This document shows positions 17,418 through 25,712 of a stretch of DNA of 64,000 bases, piece by piece; the first letter of the stretch is position 1, and the number at the start of each line of letters is the position of its first letter. Under the pieces are notes generated by a model. The model had not been told where the DNA came from and did no database searches. It was given only the letters and a program-made list of their open reading frames with translations. The position numbers were made by a program, and so were the translations under genes. Source of the DNA: an uncultured Prevotellaceae bacterium (GTDB lineage Bacteria > Bacteroidota > Bacteroidia > Bacteroidales > Bacteroidaceae). Where the stretch lies: the NCBI GenBank assembly GCA_900318555.1, contig ONKX01000004.1:1-64000 (forward strand). Direction: 5' to 3'.

Positions 17418-18680
17418 TTACTTTCTTTTCGCTCTCCATGATCCGAACCACATTCCTATCAGGAATATCACAACTATAACAACTATTCCAACTAGGATAG
17501 CAATGACAAGAGTCTTTACGCCGTCAGCTGCATTCATAGCCCCAAGTACATCACCTGCTGACATTGCTTTTGCCTGATCATCAATCTTCTGCTGATATTT
17601 TTCAGAAGTAATGGGGACAATCTCCATACCATCCGAAAGTTTCGTAATACCATTTGACACAAACTTGTCACCAGTTTTCAGACCGTCGGTCACCACGTAG
17701 TTGTTGCCATCGGTCTGCGGATCTACCTTGATTTCCGTATACTTCACCTTGTTGTCATTGCCCAGCAGGTAGACGAACTTCTTGTTCTGAACCTCACTGA
17801 CGCAGCTCATGGGGATGATGATGGCGTTATTGTTCTGACGCGGGATGATGATGGTACCCGTAGCGCCGCTCTTCAGTTGCCTCTCAGGATTCTGGAAGGC
17901 TGCAATGAGCTGAACGGAACCTGTTTCAGGATCAACCACACCGCTCATCTTCGTCACCTTACCCTCGTGGGCATAGATGCTGCCGTCGGCCAACTGAAGC
18001 TTCACGGCAGGAATATGGTCCAAACCGGTCTGCGAGATGACCATTGCCTCCTTTTCTGTTACCGAGAAGTACACCTCCATTGATGAGATGTTGGCCACGT
18101 CAGTCAGTACGTTAGAACCGCTCACCAGTGAACCTCTCTTATAGGGCAGTGTGCCAATGACACCTGATGCGGGTGACTTTACGTAGCAGAAGCTCAATTG
18201 TTCCTTGGCGTTAGCCAGTGAAGCCTGAGCCTGTGACAACTGGGCCTTTGCACTCTCTAGCGAGTTTTGTGATGTCTGTAACTCATAATCACCGATTACG
18301 CGGTTGGCATGTAACTGTTTCGAATTGTCATATGTCAACTGGGCTGTGTTCATCTGCTGCTGGGCGGCATTCACTGCGGCCTGAGCTTGGCGAACTGATG
18401 CCTGATAAGTGGCATTGTCAAGTACAAAAAGCGTCTGACCGGCACTTACCGTCTGACCTTCCTTTACATTGATTTCTACCAGGAAACCCTGAATCTTCGG
18501 ACGGATTTCCACATCCTGCACACCCTTGATGGTTGCTGGATACGTGGTCTGCATGTCGGTACTCGACGTTCCCACGGTCACCACGGGATACTCATTATCG
18601 CCAAACTGAGGACGTCCACCGCCCCCACCACACGATACTAACGTTGCAGCAATAGCTGCAAGCATCATCATTTTCTTCAT
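17418..18680 (-). CDS. RND periplasmic adaptor with extra C-terminal membrane helix
   Basis: 420 residues. The start at 18680 opens on a lipoprotein signal (A-A-T-L-V-S-C, Cys17) followed by a Gly run. The order is: barrel-sandwich hybrid and coiled-coil hairpin (residues ~45-190), beta-barrel and membrane-proximal domains (~195-345). A strongly hydrophobic segment of about 22 residues then appears near 386-408, followed by a basic end (W-R-A-K-R-K). Standard MexA/AcrA proteins end without a membrane helix, so this one seems anchored at both ends. First gene of the efflux operon. Confidence 0.9.
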   Translation of the reverse strand: MKKMMMLAAIAATLVSCGGGGGRPQFGDNEYPVVTVGTSSTDMQTTYPATIKGVQDVEIRPKIQGFLVEINVKEGQTVSAGQTLFVLDNATYQASVRQAQAAVNAAQQQMNTAQLTYDNSKQLHANRVIGDYELQTSQNSLESAKAQLSQAQASLANAKEQLSFCYVKSPASGVIGTLPYKRGSLVSGSNVLTDVANISSMEVYFSVTEKEAMVISQTGLDHIPAVKLQLADGSIYAHEGKVTKMSGVVDPETGSVQLIAAFQNPERQLKSGATGTIIIPRQNNNAIIIPMSCVSEVQNKKFVYLLGNDNKVKYTEIKVDPQTDGNNYVVTDGLKTGDKFVSNGITKLSDGMEIVPITSEKYQQKIDDQAKAMSAGDVLGAMNAADGVKTLVIAILVGIVVIVVIFLIGMWFGSWRAKRK

Positions 18681-18745
18681 TTTCTTTCTACTATTTTTTA
18701 TTATTCGAATAATCTTTCCCACCGTTCAAGACGGCTTTCAACTTG

Positions 18746-18753
18746 CAAAGATA
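18746..18753 (-). promoter_or_regulatory. -7 box of the efflux operon
   Basis: Minus-strand TATCTTTG about 65 nt before the adaptor start. The -33 zone is not TTTG; instead it is occupied by the 11-mer at 18770-18780, which recurs before the GH51 gene. Confidence 0.5.
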
Positions 18754-18769
18754 CAAAAACTCTTTTGCG

Positions 18770-18780
18770 TACGCGCATAT
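18770..18780. promoter_or_regulatory. Candidate operator, copy 1
   Basis: TACGCGCATAT, identical to 21991-22001. It is centred about 21 nt upstream of the efflux -7 box, in place of a -33 element. Confidence 0.35.
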
Positions 18781-18902
18781 AGGCATGTACTTTTAACAAA
18801 GTTTAGAAAGTTCTACCTTTTGTTTTTTGTTTTATCGTTACGCATGTAACACAGTGCAAAGTATTGCTTATATATAATAAAGTATAATAAGTGGGAATGT
18901 TG

Positions 18903-18910
18903 TAATTTTG
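18903..18910 (+). promoter_or_regulatory. -7 box of the GH10 xylanase gene
   Basis: TAATTTTG fits TAnnTTTG and lies 33 nt before the xylanase start. No good -33 match stands at 19-21 nt, as is common for genes that need an activator. Confidence 0.5.
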
Positions 18911-18943
18911 CAGGCGAAAATAATATAAACATAAATCAAGAGA

Positions 18944-21193
18944 ATGAATAAGACGTTTACACGAAATTTTTTATTGCTGGCAGTATGCCTGTTCGCACTC
19001 CCGTCAGCAGCACAGTTGTCATCGAATCCCTACAAGTTTCTGGGTAACATTACAACCAGAGGAAATGTTGAAGCTGGAGGTGGTGTCCCTAAGTATTATA
19101 CGCTTTGGAATCAAATTACCTGTGAGAACGAATCGAAATGGTCTTCTGTAGAGGGCAGTCGTGGCAATTTTAACTGGAATGGAGCTAATAATGCCTTCAG
19201 CTATGCCAAGCAACATAATTTCACCTATAAGTTCCACGCTTTGGTGTGGGGTGCCCAGTACCCTGGTTGGCTGGAGAGTTTGGCTCCAGCAGAACGCTTT
19301 GCTGCGATGACCAACTGGTTTGACCATGCAAAGGATCAATTTGATGTACTGCCTATGATAGACGTGGTTAACGAGGCTGTTGGTAATCACCAGGCAGGCA
19401 ACCCCATGATGAAAGAGACATTAGGTGGTGGTGGTAAGACTGGTTACGACTGGCTCATCAAGGCTTTCGAGATGGCTTATGAGCGCTGGCCGGATGCCAT
19501 TCTTATCTATAACGACTACAACTCCATCCGTTGGGATTTGAATAACTACATTACTTTGGTGCAGACCTTGCGTGATGCCGGAGCACCAATTGATGCCTAT
19601 GGCAATCAGGCGCATGAACTGAGTGATATCAGTGAAAGTGAGTTAAAAAATGCATTAAAATCACAGCAAGATGCATTGAAGATGCCCATGTTCGTTACCG
19701 AGTTGGATATAGATATTGCCAATGACACTCAGCAGAGGAATCAGTATAAGAAGGTACTGCCGAATATGTGGGAACTGCCCTATTGTGCCGGCGTTACCTT
19801 ATGGGGCTATGTTCTTGGAGCTACTTGGGTTGACAACTCGGGTCTTTATAGAAATGGCGAAGAGCGTCCTGCCATGACTTGGATTAAGGAGTATATGCAG
19901 ACCGATGCAGCCAAGAACGCTGTGGGTCCTTTCCCAGGTACGAAGAAAGAAGCGTCTATCTATATCCGTCCCGCTTCTCAGAATGTTGCCAAGGGCGATG
20001 TTTTGCCCATCAAGGTACGTGCCCGTATGGCTACCAAGACTATTGAGAAGGTTGACCTTTATGTCGGTTCTGAATTGATTGCCACCATGACGTCGGAACC
20101 CTACATAGCTGAATATACAGCAAGTACTGCCGGTTACAATATCTTGAAGGCAGTCGTGACCACTACCGACGGCTCTACCTACGAGCGTTACGGTCGCTTC
20201 AAGGTGCTTTCTGAAACCACCAAGCGTGAGCCTTATAATGAGACGCTTCCTGAACTGCCCGGTACTGTCAATGCAGGAGAGTTTGACAAAGGTGCTTCTG
20301 GGGTGTCTTATAGTAAGGTAAGCACCACTGCTCTTAAATCACGCGATAAGTTCAATACTACCGCTACCCAAGATGGTCAATGGATGGATTACACCGTTGA
20401 TGTGATGGAAGATGGTCTCTATACGGTGGATGTTGAGGTTGCCTCTACGAAAACGGGTGGCAGATTCCATCTGGCAGAATATTCTTTCGATAATCTCGAC
20501 TTCCTGACCGATTTCACCGATGTTCCCAATACAGGTAGCACTACCGAATTCAAGCCCGTACGCTGTTCCGTCAACAAATACCTGACAGCTGGTCGTCATG
20601 TGTTTACGATGCTTGTCGAAAAGGGTGGTTTCTATCTCAATAGTATGACATTCAATCTTCTTCCGACCTACAGTATGCCAGGTATAGTCGAAGCTGAGAA
20701 TTTTGTGAACAGCAAGGGTGGTAGTATCGTTGCAACCTCTGATGGATTTGCATGGGGTAATGCTGCAAATGGTGACTGGGCTGAATATTCCGTCAAAGTG
20801 GAACAGGCAGGTAAATACTCTTATGAGGCTACTGTATCATCGGAGACCTCTGGTTCTAAGTTCACAATGACTCTGATAGATGAGGGTGGTAATGAGATTA
20901 GTATTCCTATGGTGAAGGTGCCTAATAAGGGCAAGGACACCTACGAGGTGAAGACGGGCAATGTCAAGGACGCCTTCAAGGAAGGACTGCATACATTGCG
21001 TATTAACATTACTGGAGGTAATTGCAACATTGACAAGGTTAACTTCATCTGCACCGAACCGGTTACTGGCATTGTCAATGTAGAAATTGACGGCGATAAT
21101 ACTGGTGATTCTTACAACCTCTCTGGTCAGAAGGTTGGTACGGGATATAAGGGTATCGTTATCCGCAATGGTCGCAAGGTATTTGTGAAATAG
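18944..21193 (+). CDS. GH10 endo-1,4-beta-xylanase with two CBM6-like domains and type IX tail
   Basis: 749 residues with a signal peptide (1-23, ending S-A-A-Q). The GH10 barrel spans about 27-330. The acid/base is Glu144 in D-V-V-N-E-A and the nucleophile is Glu253 in V-T-E-L-D-I-D, both intact. An Ig-like module follows (~340-425), then two beta-sandwich modules of CBM6 type (~440-575 and ~585-705; the second opens with the typical E-A-E-N-F). The last ~35 residues (Y-N-L-S-G-Q-K-V, then I-R-N-G-R-K-V-F-V-K) look like a type A C-terminal sorting signal, so the enzyme is probably exported by the type IX system and held at the surface. It starts the hemicellulose region. Confidence 0.92.
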   Translation: MNKTFTRNFLLLAVCLFALPSAAQLSSNPYKFLGNITTRGNVEAGGGVPKYYTLWNQITCENESKWSSVEGSRGNFNWNGANNAFSYAKQHNFTYKFHALVWGAQYPGWLESLAPAERFAAMTNWFDHAKDQFDVLPMIDVVNEAVGNHQAGNPMMKETLGGGGKTGYDWLIKAFEMAYERWPDAILIYNDYNSIRWDLNNYITLVQTLRDAGAPIDAYGNQAHELSDISESELKNALKSQQDALKMPMFVTELDIDIANDTQQRNQYKKVLPNMWELPYCAGVTLWGYVLGATWVDNSGLYRNGEERPAMTWIKEYMQTDAAKNAVGPFPGTKKEASIYIRPASQNVAKGDVLPIKVRARMATKTIEKVDLYVGSELIATMTSEPYIAEYTASTAGYNILKAVVTTTDGSTYERYGRFKVLSETTKREPYNETLPELPGTVNAGEFDKGASGVSYSKVSTTALKSRDKFNTTATQDGQWMDYTVDVMEDGLYTVDVEVASTKTGGRFHLAEYSFDNLDFLTDFTDVPNTGSTTEFKPVRCSVNKYLTAGRHVFTMLVEKGGFYLNSMTFNLLPTYSMPGIVEAENFVNSKGGSIVATSDGFAWGNAANGDWAEYSVKVEQAGKYSYEATVSSETSGSKFTMTLIDEGGNEISIPMVKVPNKGKDTYEVKTGNVKDAFKEGLHTLRINITGGNCNIDKVNFICTEPVTGIVNVEIDGDNTGDSYNLSGQKVGTGYKGIVIRNGRKVFVK

Positions 21194-21213
21194 CGAGCCA
21201 TCTCGATAATAAA

Positions 21214-21243
21214 AAGGGAACTGACAGCTGTGTCAGTTCCCTT
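21214..21243. terminator. Bidirectional terminator after GH10 xylanase
   Basis: Perfect 13-bp stem with a 4-nt loop (21227-21230), preceded by A-rich and followed by T-rich sequence. It separates the convergent xylanase and START-like genes. Confidence 0.85.
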
Positions 21244-21253
21244 CTTTCTTTTA

Positions 21254-21652
21254 TTATAATCCGCTAACGCGATGGAGGCGCTCGAGATTGTCATCCCAGA
21301 TGCCGCGAAGATCTGCCTCCTCGTCGTCGTCGATGGCATAGTCAGTAATAAGGAGACTGAGTTCACCAGTAACGTCGCTTTTCTGAATGCGCATCTCCCA
21401 TACGGCGTCGGGAGTTTCCTCGTGGTAGTCCCAGAGCATTCGGATGTGGTTGTACTTCTCGATTTCAATGACTCGCGACTGCTTGGTGTCGCGCTCTGTC
21501 CAGGGATGTCCCCAGGTGAAAGTCATCAAGTCGTCCTCTTCTGTCACCTTGTCGGCTATCCATTTTTCCAAACCGTGGGCATTGCTGATGAAGTCCCAGA
21601 TGATCTTCGGTGACTGTGTCGACAGCGGGTATTCAATAGTTAATTTCTGCAT
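21254..21652 (-). CDS. START-like (SRPBCC/AHSA1) domain protein
   Basis: 132 residues forming a single helix-grip domain. It opens with a beta strand, then the I-W-D-F-I-S-N-x-x-G-L-E-K-W segment and an F-x-W-G-H-P-W-x-E-R pattern, as in the Bacteroidota START-like family. Such domains bind hydrophobic ligands or act as co-chaperones; the partner here is unknown. The C-terminal stretch is acidic (D-D-D-E-E-A-D). It stands alone between the xylanase and the tRNA. Confidence 0.8.
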   Translation of the reverse strand: MQKLTIEYPLSTQSPKIIWDFISNAHGLEKWIADKVTEEDDLMTFTWGHPWTERDTKQSRVIEIEKYNHIRMLWDYHEETPDAVWEMRIQKSDVTGELSLLITDYAIDDDEEADLRGIWDDNLERLHRVSGL

Positions 21653-21743
21653 AGTCAGTCGTTATTAGCAGGTGATTTAGATTATATTTTCCCTGCAAAA
21701 ATACAAAAAAATATCGTAACAAGAAATTTTTTTGCAAAAAAGT

Positions 21744-21774
21744 TTTGGTAATTCGAAATATATTCATACCTTTG
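21744..21774 (+). promoter_or_regulatory. tRNA promoter
   Basis: TTTG (21744-21747), a 19-nt spacer and TACCTTTG (21767-21774); the tRNA begins 43 nt later. Confidence 0.7.
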
Positions 21775-21816
21775 CAGCCGATTTGAAGGAATCGAGTGCA
21801 AATTAGCGCTAAAAAT

Positions 21817-21890
21817 GGCGGGGTAGCTCAGCTGGTTAGAGCGTCGGATTCATAATCCGGAGGTCGAGGGTTCGGGTCCCCCTCCCGCTA
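21817..21890 (+). tRNA. tRNA with anticodon CAT (probably elongator Met)
   Basis: 74 nt folding into a cloverleaf: a 7-bp acceptor stem with a G-T pair at each end, a D arm with G-C-T-C, an anticodon loop T-T-C-A-T-A-A giving CAT, a variable loop, and a T arm with loop TTCGGGT. The discriminator base is A and CCA is not encoded. The T stem has one A-C mismatch. CAT can also mark a tRNA-Ile that is modified to read AUA or an initiator tRNA. The first base pair (G-T rather than unpaired) argues against initiator, and overall resemblance favours elongator Met. Confidence 0.9.
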
Positions 21891-21893
21891 CTG

Positions 21894-21927
21894 AAAAGGA
21901 AATTTCCACGAATGGGGTTTCCTTTTT
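21894..21927 (+). terminator. Terminator after tRNA
   Basis: Nine-bp stem AAAAGGAAA with TTTCCTTTT and a 15-nt loop, followed by T. Confidence 0.6.
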
Positions 21928-21990
21928 TGTTTTTATTTTGTTTGTTACTGTTTACATGTTACATTTTTGATAGTATGTGTTACATATATG

Positions 21991-22001
21991 TACGCGCATA
22001 T
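21991..22001. promoter_or_regulatory. Candidate operator, copy 2
   Basis: TACGCGCATAT, identical to 18770-18780. It occupies the -33 zone of the GH51 promoter, its centre about 20 nt before the -7 box. Confidence 0.35.
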
Positions 22002-22014
22002 GAAATAATATGTT

Positions 22015-22022
22015 TACCTTTG
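22015..22022 (+). promoter_or_regulatory. -7 box of the GH51-CE6 operon
   Basis: TACCTTTG, 33 nt before the GH51 start. The normal TTTG is missing; the candidate operator takes its place. Confidence 0.6.
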
Positions 22023-22054
22023 CAGGCAAATTTAAAACTAGTGAACAAAAAGGT

Positions 22055-24064
22055 ATGAAGAGACTCATTTCCTGCGCTGCACTTATCGTAGCAGCAGTTT
22101 TGGCGTTGAACGCCCAGAAACCCATGAAAGCCCCCAAGGGCGGTAAAATGATTAGTGACGAATTGATTGGCATTTTCTTCGAGGATATCTCGTCGAGTGC
22201 TGATGGTGGTCTGTATGCTGAACTCGTTGAGAACGGTTCGTTTGAATACAGCCCTGCTGAGCGCGACGGATGGGGGGCTGGTACGTCGTGGAAGGTGATT
22301 CGCCCAGGTCATTCACTGGGCCTGATAGAGGTTCGTAAGGATAAAGGCATCCATCCCAACAATCCCACCTATATGCGACTGACTGCCGAGCGCACCAAGG
22401 AATACTATGACTACAAGGGCTGGAAAGGCTATGGTATAGAGAACGATGGTTTTGACGGCATCTCTGTGAAGGCAGGTGCTAAGTACGACTTCTCTGCCTT
22501 CTTCCGCAATTATGGTGATGCTAAGCAGATTCGTGTCGCACTTGTCGAGCCTCAAGGCTGGGGCAAGGATCCTAAGCTGTTGGCTGACGCAACATTGACT
22601 GTCGATGCCACGAATTGGAAGAAATACGAGACCGTGCTGACCCCCGACAGCACCTGCCAGAATGCAGCATTACAGATTCTCATGCTGACTAATGGCGATA
22701 TGGATATTGATATGGTATCGCTGATGCCAGAGGATACTTATAAGGGCCATGGCCTGCGTAAGGACCTGGCACAGGCATTGGCAGACCTGCAGCCGAAGTT
22801 TATGCGCTTCCCTGGCGGTTGCGTTGTACATGGTGGCGGCGACGGCTTCTGGGATACCTATCGTTGGAAGACTACTATCGGTCCGAAAGAGCAGCGTCGC
22901 GGTTTGAAGAACACGTGGGGCTACCACCAGAGCATGGGACTTGGCTACTTCGAGTATTTCCAGTTCTGCGAGGATCTCGGTATGGAGCCAGTCCCCATCT
23001 TGCCTTGTGGTGTGAGTTGTCAGGGAGCCAATGGCGGCTGGGGTATGTATCCCACACAGGCTCAGGACGTTGTGCCCATGAGCGAGATGGACGAATGGGT
23101 TGCTGAGGCTATCGACCTCATCGAGTGGGCCAATGGCGATCCAGCCACGAACAAATGGGCAAAGATGCGTGCCGACGCTGGTCACCCTGCCCCCTTCAAT
23201 CTGAAGTATCTCGGTTTGGGTAATGAGGAGAAAATTTCCCCCGAATTCTGCGAACGCTTCCGTTATATATATAATAAGGTTATGGAGAAGCATCCCGAAA
23301 TCGTTATCGTCGGAACAGCCGGTCCTGGTTCACATCCTGGTAACAGCGATCTGGAAAATGGTTGGAAACTGGCCGACGAGCTGGGTATGCCGATTATTGA
23401 CGAGCACTACTACGAGCCCAATACCTATTTCCTGAACAAGCGTCAGTATGATGCCTATCCTCGCGACCGTAAGACCAAGGTCTATCTGGGAGAATATGCT
23501 GCCAAGGACAAGAAACTCATCGACGCATTGGCTGAGGGTCTGTATCTGTTGCATGTAGAGCGTAATGGTGATATCGTGGCAATGACGTCGTATGCACCGC
23601 TCTTCGCCAAGAAGACCAATACCAATTGGAATCCCGACATGATTTACTTCGACAACGAGCGTCCATATCTGACCTGCAGTTATTATGTGCAGCAGCTGTT
23701 CGGACAGTCGAGTGGCCAGTACTATTACGGCGATTGTGTACATTTCGACGGTGATGCCAAGGGTGTTGAACAGCCTCAGGAGGACGTACATTACGGCCAG
23801 AGTGTCATCTTGAACGTGAAGACCCGCAAGCTTTATGTGAAGTTGGTGAACGCCAGTGATGAGAAGAAAGAGGCCGAGATTAACTTGAGCCGGTTTAGCA
23901 TCAAGAAACTGGCCAAGAAGACTGTAATCACGGGTTCAGCTAATGATGAGAACAACTACGAAAAGCAGCCCATCGCTCCGAAGACGGAGACCATCAAAGC
24001 CAAGAAGAAGTTTGACATCGATGTTGAACCATATAGCATGATTATGCTGGAATACAGTTTGTAA
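22055..24064 (+). CDS. GH51 alpha-L-arabinofuranosidase
   Basis: 669 residues with a signal peptide (M-K-R-L-I-S to L-N-A-Q, ~20 residues). This start is chosen over 22010 because that one lies inside the promoter. A CBM4-like beta-sandwich occupies about 60-210. The GH51 barrel follows, with acid/base Glu391 in G-L-G-N-E-E and nucleophile Glu480 in Y-L-G-E-Y-A, then the alpha-L-AF C-terminal beta domain (~520-669). The enzyme removes arabinose side chains from arabinoxylan or arabinan. The esterase gene follows after 33 nt, so both probably act on the same decorated xylan. Confidence 0.92.
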   Translation: MKRLISCAALIVAAVLALNAQKPMKAPKGGKMISDELIGIFFEDISSSADGGLYAELVENGSFEYSPAERDGWGAGTSWKVIRPGHSLGLIEVRKDKGIHPNNPTYMRLTAERTKEYYDYKGWKGYGIENDGFDGISVKAGAKYDFSAFFRNYGDAKQIRVALVEPQGWGKDPKLLADATLTVDATNWKKYETVLTPDSTCQNAALQILMLTNGDMDIDMVSLMPEDTYKGHGLRKDLAQALADLQPKFMRFPGGCVVHGGGDGFWDTYRWKTTIGPKEQRRGLKNTWGYHQSMGLGYFEYFQFCEDLGMEPVPILPCGVSCQGANGGWGMYPTQAQDVVPMSEMDEWVAEAIDLIEWANGDPATNKWAKMRADAGHPAPFNLKYLGLGNEEKISPEFCERFRYIYNKVMEKHPEIVIVGTAGPGSHPGNSDLENGWKLADELGMPIIDEHYYEPNTYFLNKRQYDAYPRDRKTKVYLGEYAAKDKKLIDALAEGLYLLHVERNGDIVAMTSYAPLFAKKTNTNWNPDMIYFDNERPYLTCSYYVQQLFGQSSGQYYYGDCVHFDGDAKGVEQPQEDVHYGQSVILNVKTRKLYVKLVNASDEKKEAEINLSRFSIKKLAKKTVITGSANDENNYEKQPIAPKTETIKAKKKFDIDVEPYSMIMLEYSL

Positions 24065-24097
24065 AAAGCGAAAAAAGATAAGTGTAAAGTAAAAGAA

Positions 24098-25576
24098 ATG
24101 AAAAAGACAATTTTATCTGTTGCTCTGATGTTGATGTCAATCCTCGGAGCAAAAGCGGAAGTAGATCCGAACTTCTATATCTACATCTGTTTCGGACAGT
24201 CAAACATGGAGGGTAATGCCCAATGGGAACAGCAGGATATAGGAGTCGATCCACGTTTCCAGATGCTGGCAACGTGTAATTTCACCAGTCCCCAACGTAC
24301 ACTGGGTAATTGGTATACGGCCGAGTGTCCTATTGTTAGCCCTGTGGGTAAACTTGGACCTTCTGACTATTTCGGTCGTACGATGGTAAAAGAACTGCCC
24401 GACAAGAAGATTGGCGTCATTGCCGTTGCAATGGGTGGCAGTCCTATCGAGATGTTCGATAAGGACCTTTACAAGCAGAAGTATCAAGATAATTACAACG
24501 AGTGGTGGGCTCAGATTGCTAGAAACTATTATGGTGAGAATCCTTATGGCCGTATCATTGACATGGCTAAGAAAGCCCAGAAGGTTGGTGTCATCAAGGG
24601 TATCCTTTTGCATCAGGGTGAATCTAATAATGGTGATGAGAAGTGGCCTGGCATGGTGAAGAAGATCTATAAGGACATGCTGAAAGACCTTGGTCTCAAA
24701 TCTGTCGATGTTCCCATTTTTGTGGGTGAGACTGAGTATGAGAACATGGGTGGCGGATGCTCATGGCATAATCATGTAGTTGCCAAGATTCCTGAGGTTA
24801 TTCCTACTGGTTATGTCGTATCAGCCGAAGGTATTCCTGGTAATGGTACTGATCCTTGGCACTTTTCGGCTGCAGGTTATCGCACCTTCGGAAAGCGCTA
24901 TGCCGAAAAAGTTCTTGAGGTGATGAAGAGTTCTGGCGAATATACGAAGACCGTTGTCGTTGACGAGCGCTTCACAGGTGCTTTGTCAACTTTGACAGGT
25001 AAGACATTTGCTATCGTTAATGAGGCAGAGAATAAGGCTTTCTTTGGTGCTGGTGCTGATGCACTGGGCTATGACACCTTTGACAACGCCTTCGATGATT
25101 TCGCAACTGAAGGCTATATGTTCAAAGTCCACAAAGTTGGAAGTGGACGTGGCCTGAAACTCATCAATCCCGATGGCGAAGACTATAAGGTGGGTGATGA
25201 GACAGCCTATCTGAACTCACAGGCTGTTACTGGCGACTGCTGTTTCCTCAACGGTTTGAATAGTCAGAGAGGTTACGACATCCAAGATGGCGCTAGATGG
25301 GACATCCAGTATGTCGATGGCAAGGGTTGGACACTGAAGAACGTCGGTACAGGCAAATATATGAAGGATGCTGCACATCCTGCTATGTTCGACGAGCCTA
25401 CTTACTTCACCTTCTGTACCCTGAAGGTGGAAACTACGACAGGTATCGAGAACGTTAAGGTAACTAAGGAAATAAAGGACGACAACTGGTATACACTTGA
25501 CGGACGTCGCGTGAATGCCAACAATCTGCGTCCTGGGCTCTATATCAAGGGAGGTAAAAAGATTGTGATTAAGTGA
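24098..25576 (+). CDS. CE6/SASA-type acetyl esterase with type IX tail
   Basis: 492 residues with a signal peptide (~1-20). The SGNH-like esterase domain (DUF303/SASA, CE6) spans about 25-285. The nucleophile is Ser35 in G-Q-S-N-M, an oxyanion motif H-Q-G-E-S-N lies near 172, and the Asp252/His255 pair is in D-P-W-H. This family includes acetyl xylan esterases. A second domain (~300-455) is beta-rich and unassigned. The final ~35 residues (N-W-Y-T-L-D-G-R-R-V, then G-L-Y-I-K-G-G-K-K-I-V-I-K) are a type A sorting tail. It follows the GH51 gene in the same transcript. Confidence 0.85.
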   Translation: MKKTILSVALMLMSILGAKAEVDPNFYIYICFGQSNMEGNAQWEQQDIGVDPRFQMLATCNFTSPQRTLGNWYTAECPIVSPVGKLGPSDYFGRTMVKELPDKKIGVIAVAMGGSPIEMFDKDLYKQKYQDNYNEWWAQIARNYYGENPYGRIIDMAKKAQKVGVIKGILLHQGESNNGDEKWPGMVKKIYKDMLKDLGLKSVDVPIFVGETEYENMGGGCSWHNHVVAKIPEVIPTGYVVSAEGIPGNGTDPWHFSAAGYRTFGKRYAEKVLEVMKSSGEYTKTVVVDERFTGALSTLTGKTFAIVNEAENKAFFGAGADALGYDTFDNAFDDFATEGYMFKVHKVGSGRGLKLINPDGEDYKVGDETAYLNSQAVTGDCCFLNGLNSQRGYDIQDGARWDIQYVDGKGWTLKNVGTGKYMKDAAHPAMFDEPTYFTFCTLKVETTTGIENVKVTKEIKDDNWYTLDGRRVNANNLRPGLYIKGGKKIVIK

Positions 25577-25577
25577 G

Positions 25578-25634
25578 GATCATGCAATTTGCATGATCGA
25601 GCGAGAACAATCTCGAGATGTATCTCAAGATTGT
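25578..25634 (+). repeat. Two tandem hairpins after the CE6 gene
   Basis: First, GATCATGCAA with its exact complement one base later (25578-25598). Second, ACAATCT/GAGAT pairing with ATCTC/AGATTGT (25607-25634, one mismatch). Neither has a T run. They precede the true terminator and may shield the 3' end. Confidence 0.5.
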
Positions 25635-25645
25635 GTAAGGTTAAC

Positions 25646-25677
25646 AATAAAGCCTGGGCGTGAGCTCAGGCTTTATT
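25646..25677. terminator. Terminator between CE6 and HerA-type genes
   Basis: An 11-bp stem AATAAAGCCTG with CAGGCTTTATT plus an inner GC pair. T-rich on both outer sides, so it suits the two convergent genes. Confidence 0.8.
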
Positions 25678-25712
25678 AATTATAAACTATTGCGAGTAAA
25701 GCTACCTACTAC

